DNA of 17,159 nucleotides from UBA7328 sp036479115 (GCA_036479115.1 JAZGFD010000101.1:1-17159), one strand, 5' to 3'; shown: positions 1 through 7,640, counted from the stretch's first letter. Numbers and translations are program-made. The notes: generated from the sequence alone by a model not told the origin.

Positions 1-225
1 ATTAGATTCTTATTCTTACGCTTAAAGCCACCCATCCACTAGTGGGTTCATCACTTAAATGTCCTCTGGGACATTTACCCTAAAGGGATCAATCTTCAAT
101 CCAGTCGTGCCAGATACAGTACCGCAGTCGGTTTAGCTCATTATTGTTTTTTATTTTTAATGGTATTCGTGAACTCGTTCCTCGTTTCTCAGCCACTCAT
201 CTACCTTCTTTAGCTTCGTATAAAT
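1..225 (-). pseudogene. Group II intron reverse transcriptase/maturase, C-terminal (domain X) remnant
   Basis: On the minus strand three blocks lie in the right order for the maturase (domain X) end of a group II intron-encoded protein. The first, 225-184, reads IYTKLKKVDEWLRN. The second, 130-101, reads RLRYCIWHDW. The third, 23-1, reads KRKNKNLI. I recall family members in which these blocks are almost contiguous (a WLRNRLRYCIWHDWKKP-like stretch followed by RKRKNLIRLG). Here they are separated by 53 nt (131-183) and about 73 nt (28-100), neither a multiple of three, so the reading frame is destroyed. The part upstream of residue IYT (226-285) stays open but I do not recognise it, and a junction is likely there. 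The remnant continues beyond the left window edge. The family call rests on recalled motifs and is inference; the separated blocks and frame changes are seen directly. Confidence 0.55.
28..100. repeat. Hairpin-rich 73-nt insert inside the intron maturase remnant
   Basis: Three hairpin-forming palindromes sit side by side. CCACTAGTGG is at 36-45. A perfect 9-bp stem with a 4-nt loop (TAAATGTCC / GGACATTTA) spans 56-77. CCCT-AA-AGGG spans 78-87. They fall exactly between two conserved blocks of the maturase coding frame. This suggests a small palindromic repeat that inserted there, rather than divergence of the coding sequence. Its class is unknown. Confidence 0.45.
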
Positions 226-252
226 ACTAGTGCTCTGCCAAGTGTTAAATGA

Positions 253-573
253 TGGGTTGGCTATGAGCATGTTTTGATCCTGAACGAGGCAAAAAACGCA
301 GTCGTAGCATTAGCTATGGCGAGGATTTTTAACAGAAAACGAATAGCTGATTTTGGGGTAAAGTATAACAGTCTTAGTGCCACAAAAAAGAGCCTACTTA
401 TAACTTATGCAAAAGAAAAGGCCGGTGTTGAATTAGATGGCGATTCTTTTGTAATAAATTCTGAAACTGACTTCAAAAATGTATTATATGCAATGGATCA
501 AAGGTATTATTACGCAGATATTTATGAAGAAAATAGAGTTGCAAATTCGGTAAGAATAGTTAATGGGCAATAA
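253..573 (+). pseudogene. C-terminal fragment of an unidentified protein (possibly DUF4868/KwaB-like)
   Basis: The reading frame is open from 253 to the TAA at 571-573. The only early start-like codon is a TTG at 274, and no ATG or ribosome binding site precedes it. This looks like the tail of a longer protein whose front was lost at the junction with the intron remnant. The roughly 100 residues include NRKRIADFG and FVINSETDFKNVLYAMDQRY, and look globular with a mixed alpha/beta pattern. The ending faintly recalls the C-terminus of DUF4868 proteins (the family of the Kiwa defence protein KwaB), but I cannot confirm this. The stop codon is followed after one base by the RhuM-like start (TAAAATG), so the two were probably translated as an operon before the locus decayed. 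Function is not assignable with confidence. Confidence 0.4.
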
Positions 574-574
574 A

Positions 575-786
575 ATGAAAAACCCACTCATCATATACAA
601 AACAGAAGACGGAAAGGTCAAAATAGAAACACATTTTGAGAATGAGACGGTATGGTTAAATCAGACTCAAATTTCGGACTTGTTTCAAAAAGAAAGAAGT
701 GATATCACCAAACACATTAGCAATATATTTAAGGATGGAGAATTGCTTGAAAAAAGCAATGTGCAAAAATTGCACATTAGTGGTTC
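575..786 (+). pseudogene. rhuM: RhuM family (virulence protein) N-terminal fragment
   Basis: About 70 residues match the N-terminus of the RhuM family as I know it. They open with MKNPLIIYKTEDGKVKIE, then show ETVWLNQTQISDLFQ, KHISNIFKDGEL and SNVQKLHI. Intact members are about 330-345 residues, so roughly four fifths is missing. The start was set at ATG 575, one base after the stop of the upstream fragment. An in-frame ATG at 563 would overlap it. After HISGS the frame runs into unrelated sequence, where a second frame encodes an ISNCY-type transposase N-terminus, and the merged frame ends at 877. RhuM genes are often found inside type I restriction-modification and other defence loci. Their biochemical role is not established. 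This copy is surely non-functional. Confidence 0.75.
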
Positions 787-942
787 ACAGCAGACGTCAA
801 AATTGACAAAAAAAGTCGCCATGAACTTCCACAATTACTTTCAGGACTTCAATACATTTTTGAGACCCCGTCGTTAAACGAGCAAGTGTTTAAAATTTTG
901 GAGAATAAGGTTTTAGGTGGCAAGAAAAGAACAGGGAATTAA
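781..942 (+). pseudogene. ISNCY-type transposase, N-terminal fragment
   Basis: From 781 to the TAA at 940-942 the frame reads FTADVKIDKKSRHELPQLLS, then GLQYIFETPSLNEQVFKILE, and ends in KKRTGN. This resembles the N-terminus of ISNCY-family transposases, which carry a KSRDDIPQLLxGLQYIY-like motif, a xxVFxILE motif and then a GRPGM motif. The fragment stops just where GRPGM would begin. The join with RhuM lies near 781-792. No inverted repeat is obvious at the join, so the junction probably formed by deletion rather than clean insertion. Family assignment is by recalled motif and the fragment is short. Confidence 0.55.
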
Positions 943-987
943 AAGATTATATTTTGAAATATGGTAGAAACAAAAACTAATACTACC

Positions 988-1022
988 CAAAATTGGCTCC
1001 ACCTGATTGGTTGCCAATTTTG
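988..1022. terminator. Hairpin downstream of the choline-type symporter
   Basis: There is a perfect 10-bp inverted repeat, CAAAATTGGC (988-997) and GCCAATTTTG (1013-1022), with a 15-nt loop. It lies about 40 nt past the stop codon of the minus-strand symporter and is the natural candidate for its transcription end. There is no clean T-run on the minus strand directly after it, so a terminator role is tentative. The intervening 943-1060 shows no other feature. Confidence 0.4.
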
Positions 1023-1060
1023 TAAAAATTTAATTTAAAACTGATGCTGACTACTCCATT

Positions 1061-2653
1061 TCAACAACACCAATTATCAATAGTTTTATGGGTCCACAAT
1101 CTTGATACTATAATAATGGTTAGTAATCCACATACCATGGCTAATGTTCTGAATGGAAACAAAACATTGCCATCTACCATCATAGGGTATTCAATAAATG
1201 GAGGTATGCCTAATGTAGAATCACCACCACCAAATCTTAAAAATGCAGCCACAGCAAAGCCACTAGCTGCGCCATATACATTGGCTTTAGGATCAAATAA
1301 AGCACAAACCAAAGCTGGGAAAAGAAGGCAATACACAAAATCACTGCACAAAAACCAAAGCTCATATACGCTTTCAATATTAAGCGCCAAAACTGTAGCC
1401 GCTGCGCCTATTATCCAGATGCATCGCTTCAAAACTTTGGCAAGATTACTAGGTGAAATATCGGGTTTTATAAGAGGCCGATAAACGTTCCAGCTCGTCA
1501 TTGAAGCCGCTGAAAGAATTGATGAATCTACAGAAGACATGACAGCAGCAGCAATAGCTCCCAGCCCTATTGCTCCTATAAGAGGTGGAGTAAGGTGCCG
1601 CATCACATGGGGTAATATGCTTGAAGAGCTGTTAGGTATTGGAAGGCCAAGAGCGGCCCAGTCTGTCACTGTACCTATCATGCCTATCATCGAAGCAGGG
1701 ATTGCAGCCAATATACAAACAAAGCCAGCAATAAGAGATAATTTAACAGCAGTGTTACCATCTTTAGCTGACAGTACTCTTTGAAAATACACTTGCCATG
1801 GAATACCCCCAAACATTAAGAGCAAAGCGTAATCCCACCACTGCCAATAGTAATCACCGAGAGCAGATTTTGAAGGTAATAAGGTAGCCAATGCACCCAT
1901 TTTCTCTTTATATAAAATCCAAGTATTGTTAAAACCGCCTAAATGATCAACAGCAAAGGGTAGGACTAAAATGAGTCCAACAAACAATAAAACCAATTGT
2001 AGCATATCAGTAATTGCCACTGCCCAAAGTCCTCCAATGGCAGTATATGCTATTGCAATAAAGGCCGAAATTACTATCGCAGCTTGGAGGTCAATGCCTA
2101 AAATAATTCCAAATGTGGTACCCAATGCTGTAAGAATAGCTGCTGACCAAAATATTTCGCCACTTAATGCAGGTAAAAATAAAACGGAAGCCATCTGCTT
2201 ACCAAATTTCTCCTCAAGAGGATCAAGCATTGTTTTATATCCTGCATCCCTCATCTTTCGAGCAAAAAATAAGCCGCCAATAATTAAACTCATAGCATAT
2301 CCCCAAGGTGCCTGTACCCAAATTAATCCATAACCACTATCAAATGTATATTCTGCTGTGCCATTAATAAACCCTCCGCCAATCCAAGTGGCACTCATTG
2401 TGAAAATTGCTAATGAAAGCGGTATTTTCCTTCCTGCTAAAAGCACCTCATTGACATCTGAATCAGACTTTCGGGCAGCTGCATAAATGCCAAAGCCTAT
2501 AATACCGATATAGAACAAACCCACTAAAAGTAGGCTTGTCCATGATACATCCGCATCAGTAAAATAAAAGATATATATGGTAGACAATGACAACACTACA
2601 GTCATTCCGATTATACTCCGAATTGTCTTTTTGTCTAATATCATAAATTTCAT
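1061..2653 (-). CDS. Sodium:solute symporter, CHT1 (SLC5A7)-like probable choline transporter
   Basis: A roughly 530-residue polytopic membrane protein of the SSS family (LeuT fold, about 13 helices expected). It resembles the animal high-affinity choline transporter CHT1 along its whole length. From the chosen start, matching stretches are LAGRKIPL (72-79), ATWIGGGFINGTAE (88-101), GEIFWSAAILTALG (165-178), GGIPWQVYFQRVL (282-294) and MSSVDSSILSAASM (372-385). The ATG at 2651-2653 is preferred because GGGGAG (complement of 2663-2668) lies 9 nt upstream. A TTG at 2710 would add 19 residues that do not look like family sequence. The adjacent divergent gene encodes phosphatidylcholine synthase, which uses free choline; this supports choline as substrate, though other SSS substrates such as proline or sugars cannot be excluded. 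It would act in the inner membrane, importing substrate with Na+. Confidence 0.85.
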   Translation of the reverse strand: MKFMILDKKTIRSIIGMTVVLSLSTIYIFYFTDADVSWTSLLLVGLFYIGIIGFGIYAAARKSDSDVNEVLLAGRKIPLSLAIFTMSATWIGGGFINGTAEYTFDSGYGLIWVQAPWGYAMSLIIGGLFFARKMRDAGYKTMLDPLEEKFGKQMASVLFLPALSGEIFWSAAILTALGTTFGIILGIDLQAAIVISAFIAIAYTAIGGLWAVAITDMLQLVLLFVGLILVLPFAVDHLGGFNNTWILYKEKMGALATLLPSKSALGDYYWQWWDYALLLMFGGIPWQVYFQRVLSAKDGNTAVKLSLIAGFVCILAAIPASMIGMIGTVTDWAALGLPIPNSSSSILPHVMRHLTPPLIGAIGLGAIAAAVMSSVDSSILSAASMTSWNVYRPLIKPDISPSNLAKVLKRCIWIIGAAATVLALNIESVYELWFLCSDFVYCLLFPALVCALFDPKANVYGAASGFAVAAFLRFGGGDSTLGIPPFIEYPMMVDGNVLFPFRTLAMVCGLLTIIIVSRLWTHKTIDNWCC

Positions 2654-2662
2654 GTACACAGG

Positions 2663-2668
2663 CTCCCC
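2663..2668 (-). promoter_or_regulatory. Shine-Dalgarno-like site of the symporter
   Basis: GGGGAG on the minus strand, 9 nt before the ATG at 2653. It decides the start in favour of that ATG over the TTG at 2710. Confidence 0.5.
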
Positions 2669-2710
2669 AAAATAGATTATTTTAACATTTTTATTTTCTT
2701 GATCTCCCAA

Positions 2711-3121
2711 TTATACCCATCGCTTTTGGGTTTTGAGAAATTTTGACTAGATTATTTTTTTTACAAATAAAAAAATGAACACTGCCAGACTGCCATTGAC
2801 ACGATTCTCTCTCTCTTGGAGATTTCATCTCCCCTCTGCGAGATCATTCGTTCATTTATCATGTGGAATAAAGTCACTAAATGTTACTTTATAATGAAAG
2901 CCAGAACATCAATCGTGGGCGAGCAAGCAAAGCAAAGTTATGTCATAAATTTCTAACGCAGATTATGAAGAAAAAAAGAACTGACAGGAAACCTAAAATG
3001 CATTTGTGAAGGAAATGTCGAGTGCAATTCAATTTGTCGTTTTTGCAAAGAGGACAGGAGCCCTTTTGCTGAATATCACTTAATGAGTAGACTTTATTCG
3101 ACCTTTTGAATAATACCCCAA
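2711..3121. other. Long divergent intergenic region between symporter and phosphatidylcholine synthase
   Basis: About 410-470 nt without a credible gene. It presumably carries both divergent promoters, but I see no clear Bacteroidota-type -33/-7 pair. A short perfect palindrome, GGAGAT-TTC-ATCTCC, lies at 2818-2832, after a CT-rich run. A minus-strand open frame of 61 codons (2943-3128) overlaps the synthase start and is judged spurious. Confidence 0.5.
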
Positions 3122-3862
3122 ATGTCACTAATAACTAATAATATTTTGAAAAAAAAGAATATATTCATTTCCCTTTTCTTGGCATGGTTAGTCCATATTT
3201 TTACTGCTTCTGGTATTGTGACAGGGTTTCTTGCTTTGATTGCTACCAAAAATCACGATTGGAAGATGGCTATGTTTTGGCTTGTTATTGCTTTAATTAT
3301 TGATGGTATAGATGGTTTTTTTGCCCGATTGATTAAAGCCGAAGAAAATCTGCCTTTTATGAAAGGCAAAAATATTGACCATGTGGTAGACTTTGTTAAT
3401 TATGCCTTCATCCCAGCTTTCATGTTTTATGAAATGTCTTTTGTAGATGATACGTGGAACCTTCCTCTAACTTTCCTTATTTTATTGGTTTCTGCCCTTT
3501 ATTATGGCCGGGCAAATATGGTTACTCATGATAATTATTTTATTGGGTTTCCTGTGCTATGGAATATGGTTTTGTTCTATTATATTTTTATAACTAAGTA
3601 TGAATCATACCATTACATATGGATAACACTTTTAATATCAATTTTACATTTTGTTCCTATTAAAATGGCTTATCCAAGTCAAAATAGTAAAAACATAATT
3701 CCTACTATGATCATCTTTTGTATTTTTGTCTTTACAATTTGCGCGGCTATTTACTACTACCCTATCAAGCCATTTGCATTACAAATTTCTGCTTATGTCG
3801 TACTTGGATATTTTTCTATTCTTTGTGTTCATGACACCTGGATCTCTCAAAAGAAAAGCTGA
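3122..3862 (+). CDS. pcs: Phosphatidylcholine synthase (CDP-alcohol phosphatidyltransferase family)
   Basis: The predicted enzyme condenses CDP-diacylglycerol with free choline to give phosphatidylcholine and CMP (EC 2.7.8.24), in the inner membrane. Its 246 residues match the usual Pcs length of about 230-250. The N-terminal WLVHIFTASG (22-31) is typical of Pcs. The family catalytic signature is present in its Pcs form: D61-G-I-D64-G-F-F-A-R69, then G82, D86 and D90 (GKNIDHVVD). Further Pcs-like features are the DNYFIGFPVLWNM stretch and the FVPIKMAYP stretch towards the C-terminus. Several hydrophobic helices fill the rest, ending in a short basic tail. The start ATG has only a weak upstream ribosome site. 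The divergent neighbour is a CHT1-like symporter, so external choline is the probable source of the head group. The main alternative, another CDP-alcohol transferase, is unlikely given the Pcs-specific stretches. Confidence 0.87.
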   Translation: MSLITNNILKKKNIFISLFLAWLVHIFTASGIVTGFLALIATKNHDWKMAMFWLVIALIIDGIDGFFARLIKAEENLPFMKGKNIDHVVDFVNYAFIPAFMFYEMSFVDDTWNLPLTFLILLVSALYYGRANMVTHDNYFIGFPVLWNMVLFYYIFITKYESYHYIWITLLISILHFVPIKMAYPSQNSKNIIPTMIIFCIFVFTICAAIYYYPIKPFALQISAYVVLGYFSILCVHDTWISQKKS

Positions 3863-3912
3863 TTAGACAATAAAAAACATTGCTTTCTAACTAAATTTAC
3901 GATCAGAATAAA

Positions 3913-4120
3913 TAGTGTCTGAACGAAAAATTATCAAAATTAGCAATAGGTTACTTTGACTAGCTCTGCATAAACACATCGACAAACTCTGTATAAAACA
4001 TTTAGCGATATTCTTTTTTTTTAAGTCGCTGATACTCAGGCATCACCGAATCTCAAAAAACTAAATTCTTACCCATAATATTCTATTTCATAAAATTCGA
4101 CCGTTTCCCTTCAGGCACTA
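3913..4120 (+). repeat. MITE-like repeat, copy 1 (terminal repeat type A)
   Basis: The left end TAGTGTCTGAACGAAAAA (3913-3930) is matched by an inverted, slightly degenerate right end at 4103-4120 (complement TAGTGCCTGAAGGGAAAC). The interior carries the core shared by all four copies, starting CTGATACTCAGGCATCACCG at 4029 and continuing identically with copy 4 to 4056. It lies in the convergent gap between the phosphatidylcholine synthase and the oxidoreductase. No clean target duplication is visible. The remaining bases of the gap (3863-3912, 4121-4203) show nothing else. Confidence 0.7.
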
Positions 4121-4203
4121 TATATTTTGCTATTGAAGAAAATGATGTCAAATTCACAATTGAAATGCATTTGAATGCTCGATGCTGTACTACCAATAAA
4201 ATA

Positions 4204-5595
4204 TTAAACAATTTTCATTCGGCCAGCATCCCAATTTATTATCTTATTATTAAAATAACTTTCATTAGTAGCCAGAGAAGGTCCTGCTGCTCTGAGGCCA
4301 AAGGTTCCATTTTCTACAATTTTTGAACTTTTTCGTATTGCTTTGGCAAAATTTTTCCAATGGTCCAAATGGTCACTATAACCCTCTGGGGCTAAATACT
4401 CTAATTTTTTAGGCTCGATAACTTTGGCTCTCTGATCACTTTTATAATGATCTTCGTACCATTTTTTAAATAGACCTTTTTGCGTCTTACTAAATGTCAT
4501 AAAAGAGTCATAACCTTTATATCTTGGTTGGTCATCCAGACCTGCTTTTTCTATCTGTATACTTCTCCCTCCTACGGTCATTACACCTTCTGTGCCTATT
4601 AACCTGGCTCTTGATCCTCCTCCTGACCCATCAGCAAAGTTTACTCTCATCTGAACATTAAAAGCAGGATGAGATGATTGAGCTCCATAATCATACAAAC
4701 CCAAAGTTACGTCAGGTACATCTCTTCCATCTTTCCAGTATCTCAAGCCACCGGTAGCATATATTTTTTCAGGCCCGATAGAACCTGTTATAACATGTAA
4801 AGTAGAAAATAAATGAACGAACAAATCCCCAGCTACTCCTGTACCATAATCTTTATAATTTCTCCATCTAAAAAAGCGATTTTCATCATAATTCACTTTT
4901 GGGGCATCACCTAAATATTCATTCCACATTACGGCTTCAGCACTTGCATCAGTAGGTACAGAATATTGCCATGCTCCTACCGCTGAGCTCCTGTCATAAG
5001 TAATATCTGCCATGATTAAGTCTCCTATTGTGCCACTTTGATAAAGCTCTTTGGCTTTTTCTACTATAATAGAGCTCACTCTTTGGCTACCTATTATGAG
5101 GGGTTGCCTGCTTTTTTTTTCGGACTTTATAACAGCATGACCTTCCTTAAGATGATGCACCATTGGTTTTTCACAATATACTGCCTTCCCTGCTTCTAAA
5201 GCGGAGATAGTGATATGATCGTGCCAATGATCAGAAGTAGCGATGCATACAGCATCAACATCACTTCTTTCTAAAATCTTTTTATAATCTCTAGTAGTAA
5301 AAATACTTCCATAATCTTCATTCATTTTTTTCAGCCTTCCTTCGTATAAGTCACATGCCGCTACCACCTTGACCCCATTGACTTTAGAAGCCGTTCTGGC
5401 ATTGATCTGCCCTTGAATACCACAACCTATTATTGCCAATTGAATCTGATCATTTGTATCGAATAAGTTATTTTCAATTGATAGTTGGTCAGAATTTAGA
5501 ATAATCGGGTTATGATTTTTTTTTCGCATTCCACTCAATACCAATCCTCCTATAGATATCTTTTTTATAAATTGTCGTCTTTTTGAAGTTCCCAT
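4204..5595 (-). CDS. Gfo/Idh/MocA family NAD(P)-dependent oxidoreductase with Tat-like leader
   Basis: A 463-residue protein. Residues 6-12 read RRQFIKK, followed by a hydrophobic stretch (ISIGGLVLSG), which is a twin-arginine-type leader; export to the periplasm with bound cofactor is likely. The Rossmann fold begins near 51 with the nucleotide-binding G57-C-G-I-Q-G62. The family EKP motif is present as C141-E-K-P-M145. The second domain contains WNEYLGDAP (224-232) and GDLFVHLFSTLH (256-267), where the His residues fit the usual substrate-site position. Many secreted members in Bacteroidota act on sugars or glycans; the exact substrate is unknown. It is divergent from a NupG-like permease (128-nt gap), a pairing I know from sugar-utilisation loci, so shared regulation is plausible. 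The start ATG at 5593-5595 gives the complete leader. Confidence 0.83.
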   Translation of the reverse strand: MGTSKRRQFIKKISIGGLVLSGMRKKNHNPIILNSDQLSIENNLFDTNDQIQLAIIGCGIQGQINARTASKVNGVKVVAACDLYEGRLKKMNEDYGSIFTTRDYKKILERSDVDAVCIATSDHWHDHITISALEAGKAVYCEKPMVHHLKEGHAVIKSEKKSRQPLIIGSQRVSSIIVEKAKELYQSGTIGDLIMADITYDRSSAVGAWQYSVPTDASAEAVMWNEYLGDAPKVNYDENRFFRWRNYKDYGTGVAGDLFVHLFSTLHVITGSIGPEKIYATGGLRYWKDGRDVPDVTLGLYDYGAQSSHPAFNVQMRVNFADGSGGGSRARLIGTEGVMTVGGRSIQIEKAGLDDQPRYKGYDSFMTFSKTQKGLFKKWYEDHYKSDQRAKVIEPKKLEYLAPEGYSDHLDHWKNFAKAIRKSSKIVENGTFGLRAAGPSLATNESYFNNKIINWDAGRMKIV

Positions 5596-5723
5596 GAATT
5601 AATTATTTATTGAATCCTAAATTATCAAATTATTGTCAAACTTTCACCTTTAAGAAAAATTAAAATTAGAATAAACAATTCTCTAACAATTTCTACATAC
5701 ATTAGAAATCACAAAACCGAAAA

Positions 5724-6923
5724 ATGACAAATAAGATAAAAATACAGCTTGCCGCGATGATGTTCCTACAATTTGTCGTATGGGGTGCCTGGTATTCTAC
5801 AATGGGAGCTTACTTAGGAAAAATTGGTTTCTCAGGTTTAAATATAGGAGCTGCTTACAGCACAATAAATTGGGGAGCTATTGTCTCTCCTTTTATAGTG
5901 GGCATGATCGCTGATAAATATTTCTCAGCTCAAAAAGTAATGGGTATTATACATATTGTAGGCGCCTCACTTCTATGGTATGTAGCTGCTCAAGCTGATC
6001 CCTCTACTTTCTTCTGGACACTTTTGGTATATGGTGTTATTTACATGCCCACATTAGCACTAGCAAATACTGTGAGTTTTAACCAAATGAAAGAACCAGA
6101 AAAAGAGTTTCCCTTCATTAGAGTATTTGGGACTATTGGGTGGATTGTTATTGGTCTTCTGATCAGCTATTTAAATTATGATGAATCAGCAATGCAGTTT
6201 CGAGTGGCTGCTGGACTTTCTTTCATATTGGGTATTTATTGTTTTTTCCTGCCTGATACGCCTCCTAAATCAAAAGGTAAAAAGACTTCTATTTCTCAAG
6301 TATTCGGATTGGATGCTTTAAGTATGCTCAAAGATTCTAATTTTTCGATTTTTCTTTTTTGTTCTTTCTTAATCTCTATTCCTTTGGCATTTTATTTCAG
6401 TCTAACTGGCCTTTTCCTAGGTGACCTTGGATTTGAGAATATTTCAAGTACTATGACTTTAGGACAGGCATCTGAGATCATTTTTATGCTTCTTATGCCA
6501 TTGTTTTTTACCAGACTTGGAATTAAAAAAATGTTACTTATAGGCATGCTAGCATGGATGGCTCGATATGCCCTTTTCATGTTTGGAAATAATGGGGATA
6601 TGGCTTCTATGTTGTATATGGGTATATTGCTTCATGGCATTTGTTATGACTTCTTTTTCGTAACAGGTCAAATTTATGTAGATAATGCTGCTCCTAAAGA
6701 GATGCAGGCAAGTGCCCAAGGGTTAATAACACTCGTAACTTACGGCTTTGGCATGTTGATTGGAAGTTGGTCATCTGGATGGTTTACAGATTATTATACC
6801 AATGCTGACAATGTTCATCTATGGCAAAGTATATGGTTAGTGCCAGCCATTATGGCATTGGTAGCAGCTTTGGCTTTAATGTTCTTTTTTAAAGATGTGA
6901 AGTTAGAGAAATCAGGTAATTAA
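5724..6923 (+). CDS. NupG/XapB-type MFS permease (nucleoside:H+ symporter family)
   Basis: A 399-residue, 12-helix inner-membrane transporter of the major facilitator superfamily, nucleoside:H+ symporter subfamily. The N-terminal MMFLQFVVWGAWYSTMGAYL (12-31) is the recognisable family opening. GMIADKYFSAQKVMG (60-74) is the loop 2-3 MFS motif with Asp64. In the second half, a GICYDFFFVTGQIYVDNAAP segment followed by MQASAQG also fits the family. The length matches NupG (about 400-420). E. coli relatives carry nucleosides, but Bacteroidota and Planctomycetes members next to Gfo/Idh/MocA oxidoreductases are often assigned to sugars, so the substrate is open. The neighbour upstream is the divergent oxidoreductase; downstream lies a mobile-element scar only 19 nt beyond the stop codon. 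Confidence 0.82.
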   Translation: MTNKIKIQLAAMMFLQFVVWGAWYSTMGAYLGKIGFSGLNIGAAYSTINWGAIVSPFIVGMIADKYFSAQKVMGIIHIVGASLLWYVAAQADPSTFFWTLLVYGVIYMPTLALANTVSFNQMKEPEKEFPFIRVFGTIGWIVIGLLISYLNYDESAMQFRVAAGLSFILGIYCFFLPDTPPKSKGKKTSISQVFGLDALSMLKDSNFSIFLFCSFLISIPLAFYFSLTGLFLGDLGFENISSTMTLGQASEIIFMLLMPLFFTRLGIKKMLLIGMLAWMARYALFMFGNNGDMASMLYMGILLHGICYDFFFVTGQIYVDNAAPKEMQASAQGLITLVTYGFGMLIGSWSSGWFTDYYTNADNVHLWQSIWLVPAIMALVAALALMFFFKDVKLEKSGN

Positions 6924-6942
6924 AAACTATCTGTACGGCGTA

Positions 6943-7131
6943 CTACACCTCCATGAAATTTTGAGGCAGGAATCCGTCCAGTTTTGAGATTTTAGTACCC
7001 TGAATATTATTGATCACTTGAGCAAGCCATTTTCTTGGGTTAATATTGTGAATACTGCATGTAGTGAAGAAGGTATTCGTCATAGCTTTATGCTGAGCAT
7101 CATCATGTGATCCTACAAAAAAGGTAACGAC
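6943..7131 (-). pseudogene. IS66 family transposase, C-terminal remnant
   Basis: The minus strand encodes 62 residues from just after an in-frame TGA to a TAG at 6943-6945. They include FFVGSHDDAQHKAM, FFTTCSIHNINPRKWL and ISKLDGFLPQNF. These match the end of IS66 (TnpC-type) transposases, where an FAGSHxAAQxAAM motif, a CxxHxINPxxWL motif and a final LLPxNW/F motif are usual. Intact proteins have around 500 residues, so only the last eighth survives. A GTAC-GGC-GTAC palindrome at 6933-6943 abuts the stop codon and may be a trace of the element's end. No other IS66 gene is visible nearby. Confidence 0.75.
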
Positions 7132-7165
7132 TCAAGTGGAGCCCATTTTGGATAAAAAGACTATT

Positions 7166-7260
7166 TTTCTGCTATTTTTTCTACTATATTTCTGCTATAT
7201 TTCTACTATATTTCTACTATATTTCTACTATATTTCTACTATATTTCTACTATATTTTTC
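7166..7260. repeat. 11-bp tandem repeat (unit TTCTACTATAT)
   Basis: Seven contiguous units occupy 7179-7255: one TTCTACTATAT, one TTCTGCTATAT variant, then five identical units from 7201. Degenerate half-units flank both sides (from about 7166 and to about 7260). The unit equals about one DNA helix turn. It begins shortly after the IS66 remnant, and a perfect palindrome ATAGCGCTAT follows at 7264-7273. It is not a CRISPR array because there are no spacers. Copy number is likely variable between strains. Confidence 0.9.
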
Positions 7261-7412
7261 GCCATAGCGCTATATCTTAAAAATTAAGCTTTCTCTGGTA
7301 AAAAAAATAGCAATATTTTACCTCAAAAGCGCCGCCTGAATAGTTGCCAAATAAATAATTTTTTCGGATTAGTCTCAAAACAAATCAATCTCAAAACTTA
7401 GGAGGAGACAAC

Positions 7413-7640
7413 TTGGTTAAGACTTCTAAACTTAGGAGCCAAAAGATGGACAGTTATGAATGGATAGATAAGGGAGTATTGAATTTGATGCTATCTGAAT
7501 CATTGGTAAAAGAATGAAAAATATGGTCAATAGAAGATGTGCAACTATGAGGGCTATTGGAATTAGACCCAAAATGGAATTAGAAAAGCCCACTAGAACC
7601 ACCATCTGAAATGCACCCTAATATCTTGGCCTTATATTAG
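7413..7640 (+). pseudogene. Decayed small ORF with four in-frame stops, unidentified
   Basis: A Shine-Dalgarno-like AGGAGGA (7399-7405) precedes a TTG at 7413; an ATG follows in frame at 7446. From the ATG the frame reads MDSYEWIDKGVLNLMLSESL and is then broken by TGA (7515), TGA (7548) and TAG (7581), ending at TAG (7638). The segments between stops keep protein-like composition: IWSIEDVQL, GLLELDPKWN, SPLEPPSEMHPNILALY. I read this as a formerly intact gene of about 75-85 codons that has decayed. I do not recognise the family. Its position between an IS66 tail and an AraC stub fits an accessory zone. Frame conservation could be coincidental. Confidence 0.4.

Noticed and set aside
28..100. 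Hairpins as an IS200/IS605 end or TnpB guide RNA
   Set aside because: No TnpA or TnpB sequence is present and the hairpins lie inside the maturase frame; a local insert explains them better.
268..285. Possible adenine methyltransferase NPPF-like motif (ANPSF on the minus strand)
   Set aside because: The surrounding residues do not fit a methyltransferase, and the sequence downstream fits an intron maturase better.
1044..2333. Three plus-strand frames opposite the symporter (1044-1484, 1539-1784, 1971-2333)
   Set aside because: Antisense shadows of a strongly conserved membrane protein; composition is not protein-like.
2943..3128. Minus-strand frame of 61 codons with a CPLC motif and a hydrophobic end
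   Set aside because: Overlaps the start of the phosphatidylcholine synthase, has no ribosome site and matches no family I know.
7179..7255. Possible CRISPR-like array
   Set aside because: Units are 11 bp and directly abutting with no spacers, so this is a simple tandem repeat.
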